DNA of 62,322 bases from an uncultured Paracoccaceae bacterium (lineage in GTDB: Bacteria; Pseudomonadota; Alphaproteobacteria; Rhodobacterales; Rhodobacteraceae): NCBI GenBank assembly GCA_947503175.1, contig CANNCO010000006.1, forward strand, positions 1-62,322. Reading direction: 5' to 3'. The position numbers and the translations under genes were made by a program. The notes beneath the pieces are model-generated. The model was not told the origin of the DNA and ran no database searches. It worked only from the letters and a program-made list of their open reading frames with translations. The first letter of the stretch is position 1, and every line of letters starts with the position of its first letter. This document shows, piece by piece, positions 1 to 9,658 of the stretch.

Positions 1-104
1 CCAACCAGTACAGATTGCTCATCAAGAGGCCCTCCTGAACATCTTGAATCACACAACAATCAAACCGGGAACCCCTTCATTGAGTACAGACCCTAGCCCA
101 TTGC

Positions 105-135
105 CCCGGCTGCTTCACCGTGGCCGGGTTTTTTT
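105..135 (+). terminator. Rho-independent terminator of a gene left of the window
   Basis: A 6-bp GC stem (CCCGGC at 105-110 with GCCGGG at 123-128) closes a 12-nt loop and is followed directly by seven T residues (129-135). The T-run lies on the plus strand, so it would stop rightward transcription entering from outside the window, just before the convergent stop codon at 138. No gene is visible in 1-104. Confidence 0.6.
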
Positions 136-137
136 GC

Positions 138-1067
138 TCAATAAGCCCGTTCACGGTCGACGACGTACAGAAACGGCTCCCCCGCCTCCCCCCGCCTGAC
201 ATTCTCGGCAATCGTCAGGGATGACGTTTGCGGTCGTGTCGCGCTGGCGATATGGGGTGTCACCGTCACATTCGGATGTGCCCAGAACGGGTGATCGGCG
301 GGCAACGGTTCCTTGCGAAAGACATCGAGCGTTGCATGGGCGATATGGCCCCGTTCCAGCGCCGCGAGCAGGGCCGTATCGTCGATCAGCGGCCCGCGAC
401 CCGGGTTCAGGATGATCGCCCCCTCTGGCATCTGCTCAATGGCCACAGCATCGATGATTTCAGTCGTGTCGGGTGTCAGAGGCAATAGAAGGATCAGGAT
501 TTCGGAACGTCCAAGGATCGCCGAAAGGCCGTCCTTTCCCGAAAAGGTCGTGACCCCCAGCAGATCCTTCGGGGACCGACTCCACCCTGCCACATCGAAG
601 TTCAGGGCCCTCAGAGCCTCGGCGCAGGCCGTTCCTAACTCACCCAGTCCGAGTATTCCCACGCGCCGGTTTCGCGCCAGTGGCGGGACAGTGGGTTCCC
701 ACACGCCATTCTGCGCCCCGAGGTTCGCATCGATCCCGAGGTGATGGCGCAGGACATGGCCCGTGACCCATTCCACCATGCCCTCGGTCAGCCCGCTTTC
801 GACCATCCGGCAAAGGGGCTGGGTCAGCGTCGGGTTATGCACCACGCCCTCGACCCCGGCCCAGAGGTTCAGGACGGCCTTCGCGCGTTTGAACGGCTTG
901 AAATCCTTGATCGGACTGTTCGGCGCGTAGACGATGTAGTCAACCTCATCGGGCGGATGATCGATACGCAGATCGACGTTGAGGTCCGCCGCTTCGAATG
1001 CCGCTGTGAGCGGCGCTTCGTATTCAGCCCAACGATCCGGCTGGGCGGCGAAGAGAACGTTGATCAT
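138..1067 (-). CDS. ghrA: D-2-hydroxyacid dehydrogenase, glyoxylate/hydroxypyruvate reductase A type
   Basis: A 309-residue NAD(P)-dependent D-2-hydroxyacid dehydrogenase. The Rossmann motif GILGLGELG lies near residue 140, followed by the family pattern NPGRG carrying the catalytic Arg, then VTPHIAS carrying the catalytic His. The short N-terminal substrate domain with the phrase NLWAGVEG is typical of GhrA-type enzymes, which reduce glyoxylate and hydroxypyruvate in the cytosol. The start overlaps the rodA stop by 4 bp (ATGA), making it the last gene of the cell-shape operon. Substrate is assigned by family resemblance only; other 2-ketoacids are possible. Confidence 0.85.
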   Translation of the reverse strand: MINVLFAAQPDRWAEYEAPLTAAFEAADLNVDLRIDHPPDEVDYIVYAPNSPIKDFKPFKRAKAVLNLWAGVEGVVHNPTLTQPLCRMVESGLTEGMVEWVTGHVLRHHLGIDANLGAQNGVWEPTVPPLARNRRVGILGLGELGTACAEALRALNFDVAGWSRSPKDLLGVTTFSGKDGLSAILGRSEILILLLPLTPDTTEIIDAVAIEQMPEGAIILNPGRGPLIDDTALLAALERGHIAHATLDVFRKEPLPADHPFWAHPNVTVTPHIASATRPQTSSLTIAENVRRGEAGEPFLYVVDRERAY

Positions 1068-2209
1068 CGTCCGCGCGGCCTGTGGACATGGGCCGACTGG
1101 ACAAGTCCGAAGGCGACCAGAAGCACCAGCATCGCAGAACCGCCATAGCTGACCAGGGGCAGCGGTACGCCCACGACCGGGGCCAGCCCCATGACCATGG
1201 ACATGTTAACCGCGAAATAGAGGAAAAACGCAGCAGCGATGCCATAGATCAGGAGGGACGAGAACCTGTCCTTGTTTGCCATCGCGGACATCACGCAGAA
1301 GAAAATGATCAGCGCGTAGAGCGTGAGAAGAGAGAATGCCCCGACGAAACCGAACTCTTCTGCGAGTGTCGTGAAGATGAAGTCAGTGTGCTTCTCCGGC
1401 AGAAAATTCAGGCGAGATTGGGTGCCTTGCATGAAGCCGCGACCCGAAAATCCACCCGATCCCAGCGCGATCTTAGACTGGGTGATATGGTAGCCCGCGC
1501 CCAGCGGGTCCTGGCTCGGGTCGAGGAAGGTATCGATCCGGCGAAACTGGTAGTCCTTCAGAAGCTGCCAGGATGTGCCGCGCGACGCGAAGACAGCCCA
1601 GATCGTCCCTAGCCCTGCGGCGATGATCGTGCCGAAGTACCACCAACTGACTCCCGCAATGAACATGACGATGCCACCGCCCGCGACCAGCAGGATCGAG
1701 GTACCAAGGTCGGGCTGAATGATGACAAGCGCCGTCGGCAAAAGGATCAGAAGGACCGGGATCAGCACCCAGAGCGGGCGCGACACCTTTTTCGGATCGA
1801 GCCAGTCATAATAGGCAGCGAGAACCATCACGATCGTGATCTTCGTGACCTCCGAGGGCTGTAACCGCATGAAACCAAGATCGATCCAGCGTTGCGCACC
1901 CATGCCAACAGTGCCGAAGAATTCAACCGCCAGGAGCATCAGGATTGAGACGCCATAGGCCAGCGCGGCCACGTTACGCCAGAACCAGATCGGTACCATC
2001 GCGACAAAGAACATCGCGAAGAGCCCCAGCGCGAAACGTTGCATCTGCGGCTCGGCCCAGCGGTCGAGACGGCCCCCAGCCACGGAGTAGAGCATCAGGA
2101 ACCCGACGCTGGCCACGGCGATCAGCAACAGGACAAGCGGCCAGTTCAGGAACAGAACCTTGCGCGCGCCTGTCGGGACGGTTTTGACGTTGTATTCGAG
2201 AAAACTCAT
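1064..2209 (-). CDS. rodA: Rod-shape peptidoglycan glycosyltransferase RodA
   Basis: SEDS-family integral membrane glycosyltransferase (381 residues) that polymerises lipid II during lateral wall growth, together with PBP2 and MreB. Hydrophobic segments alternate along the whole length. Diagnostic SEDS stretches are IIQPDLGTSIL in the middle and the extracytoplasmic loop GRGFMQGTQSRLNFLPEKHTD (positions near 255-275), followed by FTTLAEEFGF. The start overlaps the mrdA stop by 4 bp and the stop overlaps ghrA by 4 bp, so translation is probably coupled. Length matches RodA. Confidence 0.95.
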   Translation of the reverse strand: MSFLEYNVKTVPTGARKVLFLNWPLVLLLIAVASVGFLMLYSVAGGRLDRWAEPQMQRFALGLFAMFFVAMVPIWFWRNVAALAYGVSILMLLAVEFFGTVGMGAQRWIDLGFMRLQPSEVTKITIVMVLAAYYDWLDPKKVSRPLWVLIPVLLILLPTALVIIQPDLGTSILLVAGGGIVMFIAGVSWWYFGTIIAAGLGTIWAVFASRGTSWQLLKDYQFRRIDTFLDPSQDPLGAGYHITQSKIALGSGGFSGRGFMQGTQSRLNFLPEKHTDFIFTTLAEEFGFVGAFSLLTLYALIIFFCVMSAMANKDRFSSLLIYGIAAAFFLYFAVNMSMVMGLAPVVGVPLPLVSYGGSAMLVLLVAFGLVQSAHVHRPRGR

Positions 2210-4149
2210 GCGCGGCTGCGGGCGGGTGCCGGCGGGCGCGGATCGGCCAATGTCATGTCATCATACATGCTGCGAATACGCTCCCGCTGCGAGGACGGAT
2301 AAGCCTCCATCGGTGGAACGCCGCCATATTGGGCAAACAACAGGATATCGCGAGCAACCGGGGCCGCCGCGCGCGAGCCGCCTCCGCCATGTTCGACGAC
2401 AACCGATACGGCGTAGCGCGGCTTGTCGTAAGGTGCGTAGCCGACAAAGAGCGCGTGGTCGCGCCGTTCCCAGGGCAAATCCTCGTTCCGGAACACGCCC
2501 TGCGCCCGTTCCGCGGCGCTGATGTTGCGGACCTGGCTGGTTCCGGTCTTGCCGGCCAGCTTGTATTCCTCGGTCATGATCTTCGAACCACGCGCCGTTC
2601 CGCGCGAGCCGTTTGAGACATAGTACATCGCCTGCCGGATCCTCCGCAGCCCGTTTTCACTGATATCGAGCGCCGGGGCAGTTTCGCCGGCCTGCTCGAC
2701 ACCGCCCAGCGTTTTGATCAGACGAAGTTCCAGCGAACGGCCGCTTGCGAGCCGGGCGGTCATAAGCGCAAGCTGCAACGGCGAGGTCAACGTATAGCCC
2801 TGCCCGATCGACGCATTGAGCGTGTCGCCGATCCGCCACGCCTCGCCCCGGCGAAGCTGTTTCCATCGCTGCGTCGGTGCCAGTCCTTCGGCAACCGCAG
2901 ACATCGGAATATCATGCCGGACCCCGCAGCCCAGCTTGTTCGCCATCTCGGAAATCTTGTCGATCCCGACCCGTTGAGAAACATCGTAGTAGTACGTGTC
3001 GCAGGATTGAACGAGCGCATCCTCGAAGTTCATGTGCCCATGGCCACCGCGTTTCCAGCAATGGAAGCGGCGGTTGCCCAGCCGGTAATGGCCGGGGCAC
3101 CAGACGGTTTCGCCCGGGCTGACGACGCCCGCTTCAAGCGCGGCAAGGGCGGTGACCATCTTGTAGGTCGAGCCGGGCGGATAGGTACCCTGAACGGCCT
3201 TGTTTCGCAGAGGAACGTATTTGTCGTCGGTGAGTTCGCGGTAGTCCGAACCCGAGATGCCGCGCACAAACTTGTTGGGGTCAAAGGCTGGCGCCGACCC
3301 GATGGCAAGAATGTCGCCGTTTTCGCAGTCTATCACGACGGCGCCCGCGCTTTCGCCGTCAAGGCGAGCCTGCACAAAATTCTGGAGTCGCGCGTCGACC
3401 GTAAGCTGCACATCCTGCCCGGCAACGCCGCCGTCACGATCAAGCTCGCGCATCACCCGGCCTGCGGCATTCACCTCGATCCGCTTGTTGCCGGCCTTGC
3501 CGCGCATCGGCTCTTCCAGCTTCTTTTCAACACCGATCTTGCCGATCTGGAACTTCGGGATCTGCAGCAAGGGGTCGGGGTCTTCGATCTGGCTCAGGTC
3601 GTAGTCCGAGACCGGCCCGACATAACCGATGACATGGGCAAAATCGCTCTTCATCGGATAATAGCGCGACAGGCCAACATCGGGCGTGATGCCGGGGAGG
3701 GCGGGCGAGTTCACGGCAACGCGGCTGAAATCCTCCCATGTCAGGCGGTCGGCAAGCGTGACGGGCACGAAAGGTGAGCGGCGCGACATCTCGCGCAAGG
3801 CGCGCTCAAGCTCGGAGTCGTCCAGATCTATGATCTGCTTGAGCCGCGCGATCACATCGTCCACATCGCCTGCGTCTTCTCTGACAATGATAATCCGGTA
3901 GTTTTGCGAGTTGTCGGCAATGATCACGCCGTTCCGGTCGAATATCAGGCCGCGCGGGGGGGCGATCAACCTCATGTTGATGCGGTTCTCTTCAGCCAGA
4001 AGCCTGTAGTCCTCGGCCTCTTCGATCTGCATCTGGCGCATGCGCAACCCGAGCATACCCATGAAGGCAAGCTGCAGCCCGCCGACGACAAGGCCACGGC
4101 GGGTCATGACACGTGAGGATTCTTCAATGTCTTTCGGCGTCTGTCTCAT
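2206..4149 (-). CDS. mrdA: Penicillin-binding protein 2 (elongasome transpeptidase)
   Basis: A 647-residue class B PBP that cross-links peptidoglycan in the periplasm as partner of RodA. It has an N-terminal signal anchor (about residues 18-36), a PBP dimerisation domain, and the three transpeptidase motifs: SxxK in PGSTYKMVTA, SxN-type in QSCDTYYYD, and KTG in LAGKTGTSQV. The PBP2 hallmark GYVGPVS and the HCWKRGGHG region before the SxN motif are present. It overlaps mreD upstream and rodA downstream by 4 bp each. Nothing is degraded. Confidence 0.95.
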   Translation of the reverse strand: MRQTPKDIEESSRVMTRRGLVVGGLQLAFMGMLGLRMRQMQIEEAEDYRLLAEENRINMRLIAPPRGLIFDRNGVIIADNSQNYRIIIVREDAGDVDDVIARLKQIIDLDDSELERALREMSRRSPFVPVTLADRLTWEDFSRVAVNSPALPGITPDVGLSRYYPMKSDFAHVIGYVGPVSDYDLSQIEDPDPLLQIPKFQIGKIGVEKKLEEPMRGKAGNKRIEVNAAGRVMRELDRDGGVAGQDVQLTVDARLQNFVQARLDGESAGAVVIDCENGDILAIGSAPAFDPNKFVRGISGSDYRELTDDKYVPLRNKAVQGTYPPGSTYKMVTALAALEAGVVSPGETVWCPGHYRLGNRRFHCWKRGGHGHMNFEDALVQSCDTYYYDVSQRVGIDKISEMANKLGCGVRHDIPMSAVAEGLAPTQRWKQLRRGEAWRIGDTLNASIGQGYTLTSPLQLALMTARLASGRSLELRLIKTLGGVEQAGETAPALDISENGLRRIRQAMYYVSNGSRGTARGSKIMTEEYKLAGKTGTSQVRNISAAERAQGVFRNEDLPWERRDHALFVGYAPYDKPRYAVSVVVEHGGGGSRAAAPVARDILLFAQYGGVPPMEAYPSSQRERIRSMYDDMTLADPRPPAPARSRA

Positions 4150-4685
4150 AGTCGGTGTCCCAACTGGTCCACGGCCCCCGGTGGTATCTTTTTAAGCCCG
4201 ATCACGCGGGCTGAAAACAACACGATAAGCGGATAAGCAAGAATTGTTGCAAGCATTTGCAACAGCGTAAGGCCCAATGCGGGCTGATCGACGGCAAAAA
4301 GCGCAAGGATCAAAACGTATCCCAGCGTCATGAAAACAATCGTCGTCGCGACAACACCCCATTCAAAGAGGAACGGAAGATCGCGTGAGAAGGGTTCGCG
4401 CGCGCGCAGGAACTCGAGTCCAAGGATCACGCACGCGGTCCAAAGACCAAGCGGGCGCAGAAAGAACACATCTGTCGTCAGGATCACCGCCGCGACCAGC
4501 AGCACGGGAACGTAATCGGGACGCCGAAGGACCCAGGCGAATGCAAGGCCGACGAGAAGATCAGGACCGGGGAGGTTCCCCGGACCGGGATCCAGCGGCA
4601 AGAGGCGCAGGAACACGATCAGGAACGCCAGCACGGCAAAAAGCGTGCGGTACCGCCAGGCGCGGGTGACGAGAACCTCAGCCAT
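4146..4685 (-). CDS. mreD: Rod-shape determining membrane protein MreD
   Basis: A hydrophobic protein of 179 residues with about five predicted membrane helices, the usual size for MreD, an inner-membrane elongasome component. I place the start at the ATG at 4683-4685 (MAEVLVTRAWRY...), which overlaps the mreC stop by 8 bp. The longer reading upstream lies inside mreC and encodes an Arg/Ser-rich out-of-frame segment. The stop overlaps the mrdA start. Sequence conservation of MreD is low, so the call rests on position, size and hydropathy. Confidence 0.88.
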   Translation of the reverse strand: MAEVLVTRAWRYRTLFAVLAFLIVFLRLLPLDPGPGNLPGPDLLVGLAFAWVLRRPDYVPVLLVAAVILTTDVFFLRPLGLWTACVILGLEFLRAREPFSRDLPFLFEWGVVATTIVFMTLGYVLILALFAVDQPALGLTLLQMLATILAYPLIVLFSARVIGLKKIPPGAVDQLGHRL

Positions 4686-5586
4686 CGCCCGCCTCCCGAT
4701 CCGCCGCGATGACGCTGGGCTTCTGAGGTTCCGGCGAGACAAGCCCGCCGGGTTCGAGGATCGGTTCCGCCGGAGAGGCCCTGAGGACACGCAGGAACTC
4801 CAGACGTTCGTAATCCGCCGCAAGGCGCACGCGCAGGCGCTGATCTGGCCCTGCAACGAGTTGACCGACCAACAGACCCGCCGGAAACACGCCGCCATCG
4901 CCGGACGAGACAACCCGGTCGCCAGGTCGCACGACCTCGACGTCGTCGATGAAGTCCACCGGCGGCAGGGCGGAGTTGTCGCCCGCCAGGATACCGCGCT
5001 GTCCGGATGGCTGGATCGTCACCGGGATCCGGCTTCCCGGATCGGTCAGCAGGATGACACGCGATGTCGTCTGGCCTACGCCCGAGATCCGGCCCACGAG
5101 CCCCAGACCATCCGTCGTGGCCCAGCCGTCGCGAATACCGTCACGCGATCCGACGTTCAGAAGCACCGACTGGCGGAACGGCGATCCGCTATCGGCAAGA
5201 ACAACCCCGGTGACGAATGTGAGCGCGGGATCGAGGCGCACCTTGTTCAGATCGAGAAGTTTGGCGTTTTCCTGCTCCAGTTGCAGGGCGGCTTCGCGCC
5301 ACGCACGCATCTGCTGCAACTCGCGACGAAGTTCCTGGTTTTGTTCATAGATCCGGGAGTAGCTCTGAAAGCCTTCGACCATGTCCAGCGCATTCGTGAC
5401 CGGCACGAGCGCCCAGTCCATCGATGGGACGAACCGGTCGACGAGCATTGCCCGGAACCGTTCGGCCCTGGGACTGTCGATCCGCCACAACAGAAAAAGC
5501 CCGATCATAAGCGCGACCAGCCCGCCCACAAGAATGCGGCGAACCGGACGGGTGTAGTCTTCGCCATTGCCTCGGTCTCGTGCCAC
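4678..5586 (-). CDS. mreC: Rod-shape determining protein MreC
   Basis: A 302-residue bitopic protein: short cytoplasmic N-terminus, one membrane helix (about residues 17-35, ILVGGLVALMIGLFLLW), a periplasmic coiled coil rich in Glu/Gln/Arg (about 80-112), then the beta-barrel MreC domain with SRDGIRDGW and GLVGRISGVG. MreC links cytoplasmic MreB to PBP2/RodA. The apparent start is GTG (5584-5586). The acidic/proline C-terminal tail is not conserved. It sits 34 bp after mreB, a gap occupied by a strong hairpin (see 5600-5620). Confidence 0.93.
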   Translation of the reverse strand: MARDRGNGEDYTRPVRRILVGGLVALMIGLFLLWRIDSPRAERFRAMLVDRFVPSMDWALVPVTNALDMVEGFQSYSRIYEQNQELRRELQQMRAWREAALQLEQENAKLLDLNKVRLDPALTFVTGVVLADSGSPFRQSVLLNVGSRDGIRDGWATTDGLGLVGRISGVGQTTSRVILLTDPGSRIPVTIQPSGQRGILAGDNSALPPVDFIDDVEVVRPGDRVVSSGDGGVFPAGLLVGQLVAGPDQRLRVRLAADYERLEFLRVLRASPAEPILEPGGLVSPEPQKPSVIAADREAGDG

Positions 5587-5599
5587 GGGCCGTCCTCAT

Positions 5600-5620
5600 G
5601 GCCGGGCGTCGCGCCCGGCC
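5600..5620 (-). other. 9-bp perfect stem-loop between mreB and mreC
   Basis: GGCCGGGCG (5600-5608) and CGCCCGGCC (5612-5620) form a perfect 9-bp stem with a 3-nt loop immediately after the mreB stop codon. No T-run follows on the minus strand, so it is not a standard intrinsic terminator. It is more likely a 3'-stabilising or partial-attenuation hairpin that could raise mreB output over mreC and downstream genes. Confidence 0.55.
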
Positions 5621-6718
<1,098 letters not shown>

Positions 6719-6812
6719 TTATAGGGCCGGTTTCGTTAACGCGAAAGGTACATTAAAAGAATTCGGCAGCGATTGTCGCCCTAGTGCAAGGGTTTGCACG
6801 GAAACGCGGCTT

Positions 6813-7586
6813 TCAGCGGAGGCGCGGAGGCCGATCCGGGTCGGTTCCGGGAGCATCTGGCGCCGAGCGTATCTCCGGTTGCGGCAAGTCGAACCGGAGC
6901 GAGACACGCGTGAGACGCGGGACCAGAGGGTCGGTTTCAGTGAAGAACGAGACGTCGAGTTCGCCGGCTTCGATTCCAGAGAAGATCAGAGCTTCGGACA
7001 CGGCCTGCGCAAGAGCGGGCTCTGCCCCGGGACGCGCATCTATAAAGCCAAGAAGGTGCCCGCGACGCCCGCTTTCATAGGTGACCGCTGCGAGCAGGGC
7101 GAATTGGGCAAGTCCCGTAGCTGCCGGAAGCTTGGAGTCGAGCGCTGTCAGGAGCGTTTCCGGCAGTCCGGATGGCGCCGACACTTCTTTGGGTCGATCC
7201 TCTTCGGGCGTCGGGCCTTGCATCAGCGTTTCGGCGAGCCAATCCACGGCTGCGGCGGGGATTATGAATGACGATGGGGCCACATCAAGATTGAGCCCAA
7301 TTCCTATGCCCTGCCGGGTCAGCATAGCGGCAAGGGCTCGGCCGGACAGCACCGCGTAGGGGGCCGGACCCGCGAAGGTGGCCAGACGTTCTTCCGTATC
7401 GAACGCAAGGACAATGGGGCCGTCTTCGAGGGGGAACTGGGTTGGAACGATCTTGTCGTCTTCCGCAGGTCGCTCCAGCAGAAGGATCAACTCAGCATCC
7501 ACAAGGCGGTCATAAAACCGCATCCGCGGGACCGCATTGTCTGGATCGGCCGCCATCGCGGCATGCGCCGTATCGAGGGGTGTCAT
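6813..7586 (-). CDS. SseB-domain protein of unknown role
   Basis: A 257-residue cytosolic protein resembling the SseB N-terminal domain family: the pattern ERLATFAGPAPYAVLSGRALAAML (positions about 85-110) is typical. In Rhodobacteraceae such proteins are common next to DNA-repair or housekeeping genes, with no defined reaction. The start overlaps the stop of the UDG-family gene by 4 bp, so the two are co-transcribed. The C-terminal third (about 165-257) holds a second compact domain ending in a Pro/Arg-rich tail. No catalytic motif is visible. Confidence 0.75.
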   Translation of the reverse strand: MTPLDTAHAAMAADPDNAVPRMRFYDRLVDAELILLLERPAEDDKIVPTQFPLEDGPIVLAFDTEERLATFAGPAPYAVLSGRALAAMLTRQGIGIGLNLDVAPSSFIIPAAAVDWLAETLMQGPTPEEDRPKEVSAPSGLPETLLTALDSKLPAATGLAQFALLAAVTYESGRRGHLLGFIDARPGAEPALAQAVSEALIFSGIEAGELDVSFFTETDPLVPRLTRVSLRFDLPQPEIRSAPDAPGTDPDRPPRLR

Positions 7587-8170
7587 TCGAGGACCTCTTT
7601 GATCCGGGCGCGCAGGACCGGCAACAGTTCGGCCTCAAACCACGGATTCTTCTTCAGCCAGCCGGTATTGCGCCAGGATGGGTGCGGCAAGGGGAAGATG
7701 GCGGGTGCATGGTCCTGCCATCCGGCGACCGTTGCGGTAACGCCCTGGCGCGTCCGCAAATGCCAGGTTTGCGCATAGCCACCCACAAGCAGGGTAAGAG
7801 GCACATCACCGATATGGGCAAGTGCATCATCCCGCCATGTCGAAGAACATATCTTGGGTGGCGGCAGGTCAGAACCCTTTGCGTCATAGCCCGGAAAGCA
7901 GAACGCCATTGGCAGGATTGCAATGCGGGTTTGATCGTAAAACGTCTCTGCGTCGATGCCCATCCAGTCGCGAAGACGGTCGCCCGAGGGGTCAAAAAAC
8001 GGGCGCCCGTCATTGTGAACCCGCATTCCGGGGGCCTGTCCCGCGATCAGGATGCGCACGCCGGGTCGGAACCACACAACGGGGCGCGGCGAATGTGCGG
8101 TCGCTGTCCCCGCAAAGCGGTCGCTGCAAAGGCGGCAATCGGCAATTCGAGAGGGGAGCGAAGCGTTCAT
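7583..8170 (-). CDS. Uracil-DNA glycosylase superfamily protein
   Basis: A 195-residue protein of the UDG superfamily. It has the motif-I region LIAGQAPGMRVHNDGRPF (about residues 41-58), which holds the water-activating/uracil-pocket residues, and the motif-II stretch PHPSWRNT (about 162-169). An N-terminal CRLCSDR recalls the cysteine pair found in uracil-glycosylase-like proteins, but only two cysteines are placed there, so a 4Fe-4S cluster is not established. Its probable role is base-excision repair or a DNA-binding relative. It is translationally coupled to the SseB-like gene. Confidence 0.8.
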   Translation of the reverse strand: MNASLPSRIADCRLCSDRFAGTATAHSPRPVVWFRPGVRILIAGQAPGMRVHNDGRPFFDPSGDRLRDWMGIDAETFYDQTRIAILPMAFCFPGYDAKGSDLPPPKICSSTWRDDALAHIGDVPLTLLVGGYAQTWHLRTRQGVTATVAGWQDHAPAIFPLPHPSWRNTGWLKKNPWFEAELLPVLRARIKEVLE

Positions 8171-8253
8171 GCAGACTGAATATGGGATCGGACTGGCAGT
8201 CTAAAGCCCTTTGCCGCCATGAACGCGGTCACTGACCAGAAAATCCTTGCTAT

Positions 8254-8273
8254 ATTTCTATAATTGTAGAAAT
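8254..8273 (+). promoter_or_regulatory. ArsR-type operator over a -10 box (probable autoregulation)
   Basis: A 20-bp near-perfect palindrome: ATTTCTA (8254-8260) and TAGAAAT (8267-8273) around TAATTG. A consensus TATAAT -10 hexamer (8259-8264) lies inside it. Transcription would start near 8271, only about 11 nt before the ATG at 8282, and no Shine-Dalgarno sequence is present, so the mRNA may be (nearly) leaderless. The placement fits repression by the adjacent ArsR protein. Confidence 0.65.
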
Positions 8274-8281
8274 GTTAATAT

Positions 8282-8623
8282 ATGACTTCGCAAGCTCCCC
8301 TTCCCGCCCATGTCGAGGAAATCGCCTCGACCTTTGCTGCCCTTGGTTCAGAACAACGCCTTGGCGTTCTGCGCACGCTTGTTCGGGCAGGTCCCGAGGG
8401 CTTGACCATTGGTGTATTGGGAGAGCGGTCGGGTGTGACAGGCTCCACCTTGACCCACCATATGCGTGTCCTTTCGCAAGCCGGGCTGGTCCGGCAGCAG
8501 AAGCAGGGCCGCCAGATCATCTGTGTCGGTGCGGCTTATGACCGGATGCAGATGCTGTCGGACTTCCTGTTGTCCGAATGCTGTGCCGACAGCACCGATG
8601 GGAAGGGGCACGATCATGGCTGA
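8282..8623 (+). CDS. ArsR/SmtB-family metal-responsive repressor
   Basis: A 113-residue winged-helix regulator. The helix-turn-helix spans about residues 38-62 (LTIGVLGERSGVTGSTLTHHMRVL), followed by a wing with RQQKQGRQIICV. The C-terminus carries ECC and a terminal HDH cluster, which could bind a soft metal or arsenical; this ligand role is inferred. It sits just behind a palindrome that overlaps its promoter and overlaps the permease start by 8 bp, so it most likely represses itself and the permease until its ligand appears. Confidence 0.88.
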   Translation: MTSQAPLPAHVEEIASTFAALGSEQRLGVLRTLVRAGPEGLTIGVLGERSGVTGSTLTHHMRVLSQAGLVRQQKQGRQIICVGAAYDRMQMLSDFLLSECCADSTDGKGHDHG

Positions 8624-9647
8624 AATCCATACGCATCCCGGGACAGCGCGCCTGTGGAGCCGGATCGACAAACCATGGGCATTTGTCGTTCTGATCCCGG
8701 TTCTGGTCTGGGTTTTCGATCCACCAGCCGCATTACCAACGGTGACCGGTGCCTTGTCTTCGTTCGGGCATACCCTTCCGTTCATTCTGTTTGCCGTTTC
8801 GGCCATCGGGTTTTTGAAGGCCACGGGCTCGGAGGCCCTGCTGGCGCGCGCGTTTCAGGGGCGCGAAGGGAGGATGATCGTTCTCGCCGCGCTTGCGGGC
8901 GGGTTGTCGCCCTTTTGCTCCTGCGAGGTCATCCCGTTCATTGCCGCCCTGCTGGCGGCAGGCACTCCACTGTCCGCCGTCATGGCCTTCTGGCTGGCCT
9001 CACCGCTGATGGACCCAGCGATGTTTGCGATTACCGCAGGCGGACTGGGTTTCGATTTTGCGGTGGGGAAAACCTTGGCCGCGGTGGCGTTGGGCTTGAG
9101 TGGCGGTCTTGCCGTCATGATGCTGAAGAACACGAGCCTGCTGACTGATCCCCTGCGGCCGGTATCGGCCAAGGGATGCGGCTGCGGCCCTTCCCCGTTT
9201 CAGGGCGCGCCACGGTGGCGTTTCTGGACCGAAGCTTCACGGCTTGCGGTGTTCCGGGATGCCGCCATCACGAACCTGCTCTTCCTCGGGAAGTGGCTGA
9301 TGCTGGCCTATTTGCTTGAAATGCTGATGGTCCGTTACATCCCGGCAGACGCGATTACGGGCATCGTCGGTGGGCCCGGTGCAGGTCCGATCCTGATCGC
9401 CGCCCTTGTCGGCGCGCCGGCCTATCTGAACGGATATGCCGCCGTCCCACTGGTCGCGGGTCTGATGGAACAGGGAATGAGCGCGGGCGCGGCAATGTCT
9501 TTTGTCGTGGCCGGGGGCGTGAGTTGCATTCCCGCCGCAGTCGCGGTCTGGGCGCTTGTGCGACCGCGTGTCTTCGCCGCCTATCTCGGGCTTGCCCTGA
9601 CCGGCGCGGTGCTCGCCGGATTTGCATGGGGTGCGCTTGTGGCGTGA
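8616..9647 (+). CDS. DUF318/ArsP-like permease
   Basis: A 343-residue polytopic membrane protein of the DUF318 (YraQ/ArsP) family. The family signature CSCEVIPFIAALLAAGTPLSAVMAFWLASPLMDP (cysteines in the membrane) is around residues 93-126, followed by a cytosolic loop with CGCGPS. Members export trivalent organoarsenicals (ArsP) or other soft metals; which one applies here is not shown. I start at the ATG at 8616; the upstream extension lies inside arsR and is out-of-frame Arg/Ser/Cys-rich sequence. It is co-regulated with the ArsR gene by overlap. Confidence 0.82.
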   Translation: MAEIHTHPGTARLWSRIDKPWAFVVLIPVLVWVFDPPAALPTVTGALSSFGHTLPFILFAVSAIGFLKATGSEALLARAFQGREGRMIVLAALAGGLSPFCSCEVIPFIAALLAAGTPLSAVMAFWLASPLMDPAMFAITAGGLGFDFAVGKTLAAVALGLSGGLAVMMLKNTSLLTDPLRPVSAKGCGCGPSPFQGAPRWRFWTEASRLAVFRDAAITNLLFLGKWLMLAYLLEMLMVRYIPADAITGIVGGPGAGPILIAALVGAPAYLNGYAAVPLVAGLMEQGMSAGAAMSFVVAGGVSCIPAAVAVWALVRPRVFAAYLGLALTGAVLAGFAWGALVA

Positions 9648-9658
9648 CACCCGGCTAA

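Noticed and set aside
2914-3777. A 287-codon plus-strand ORF opposite mrdA
   Set aside because: Shadow of the PBP2 transpeptidase domain; no ribosome site or family likeness.
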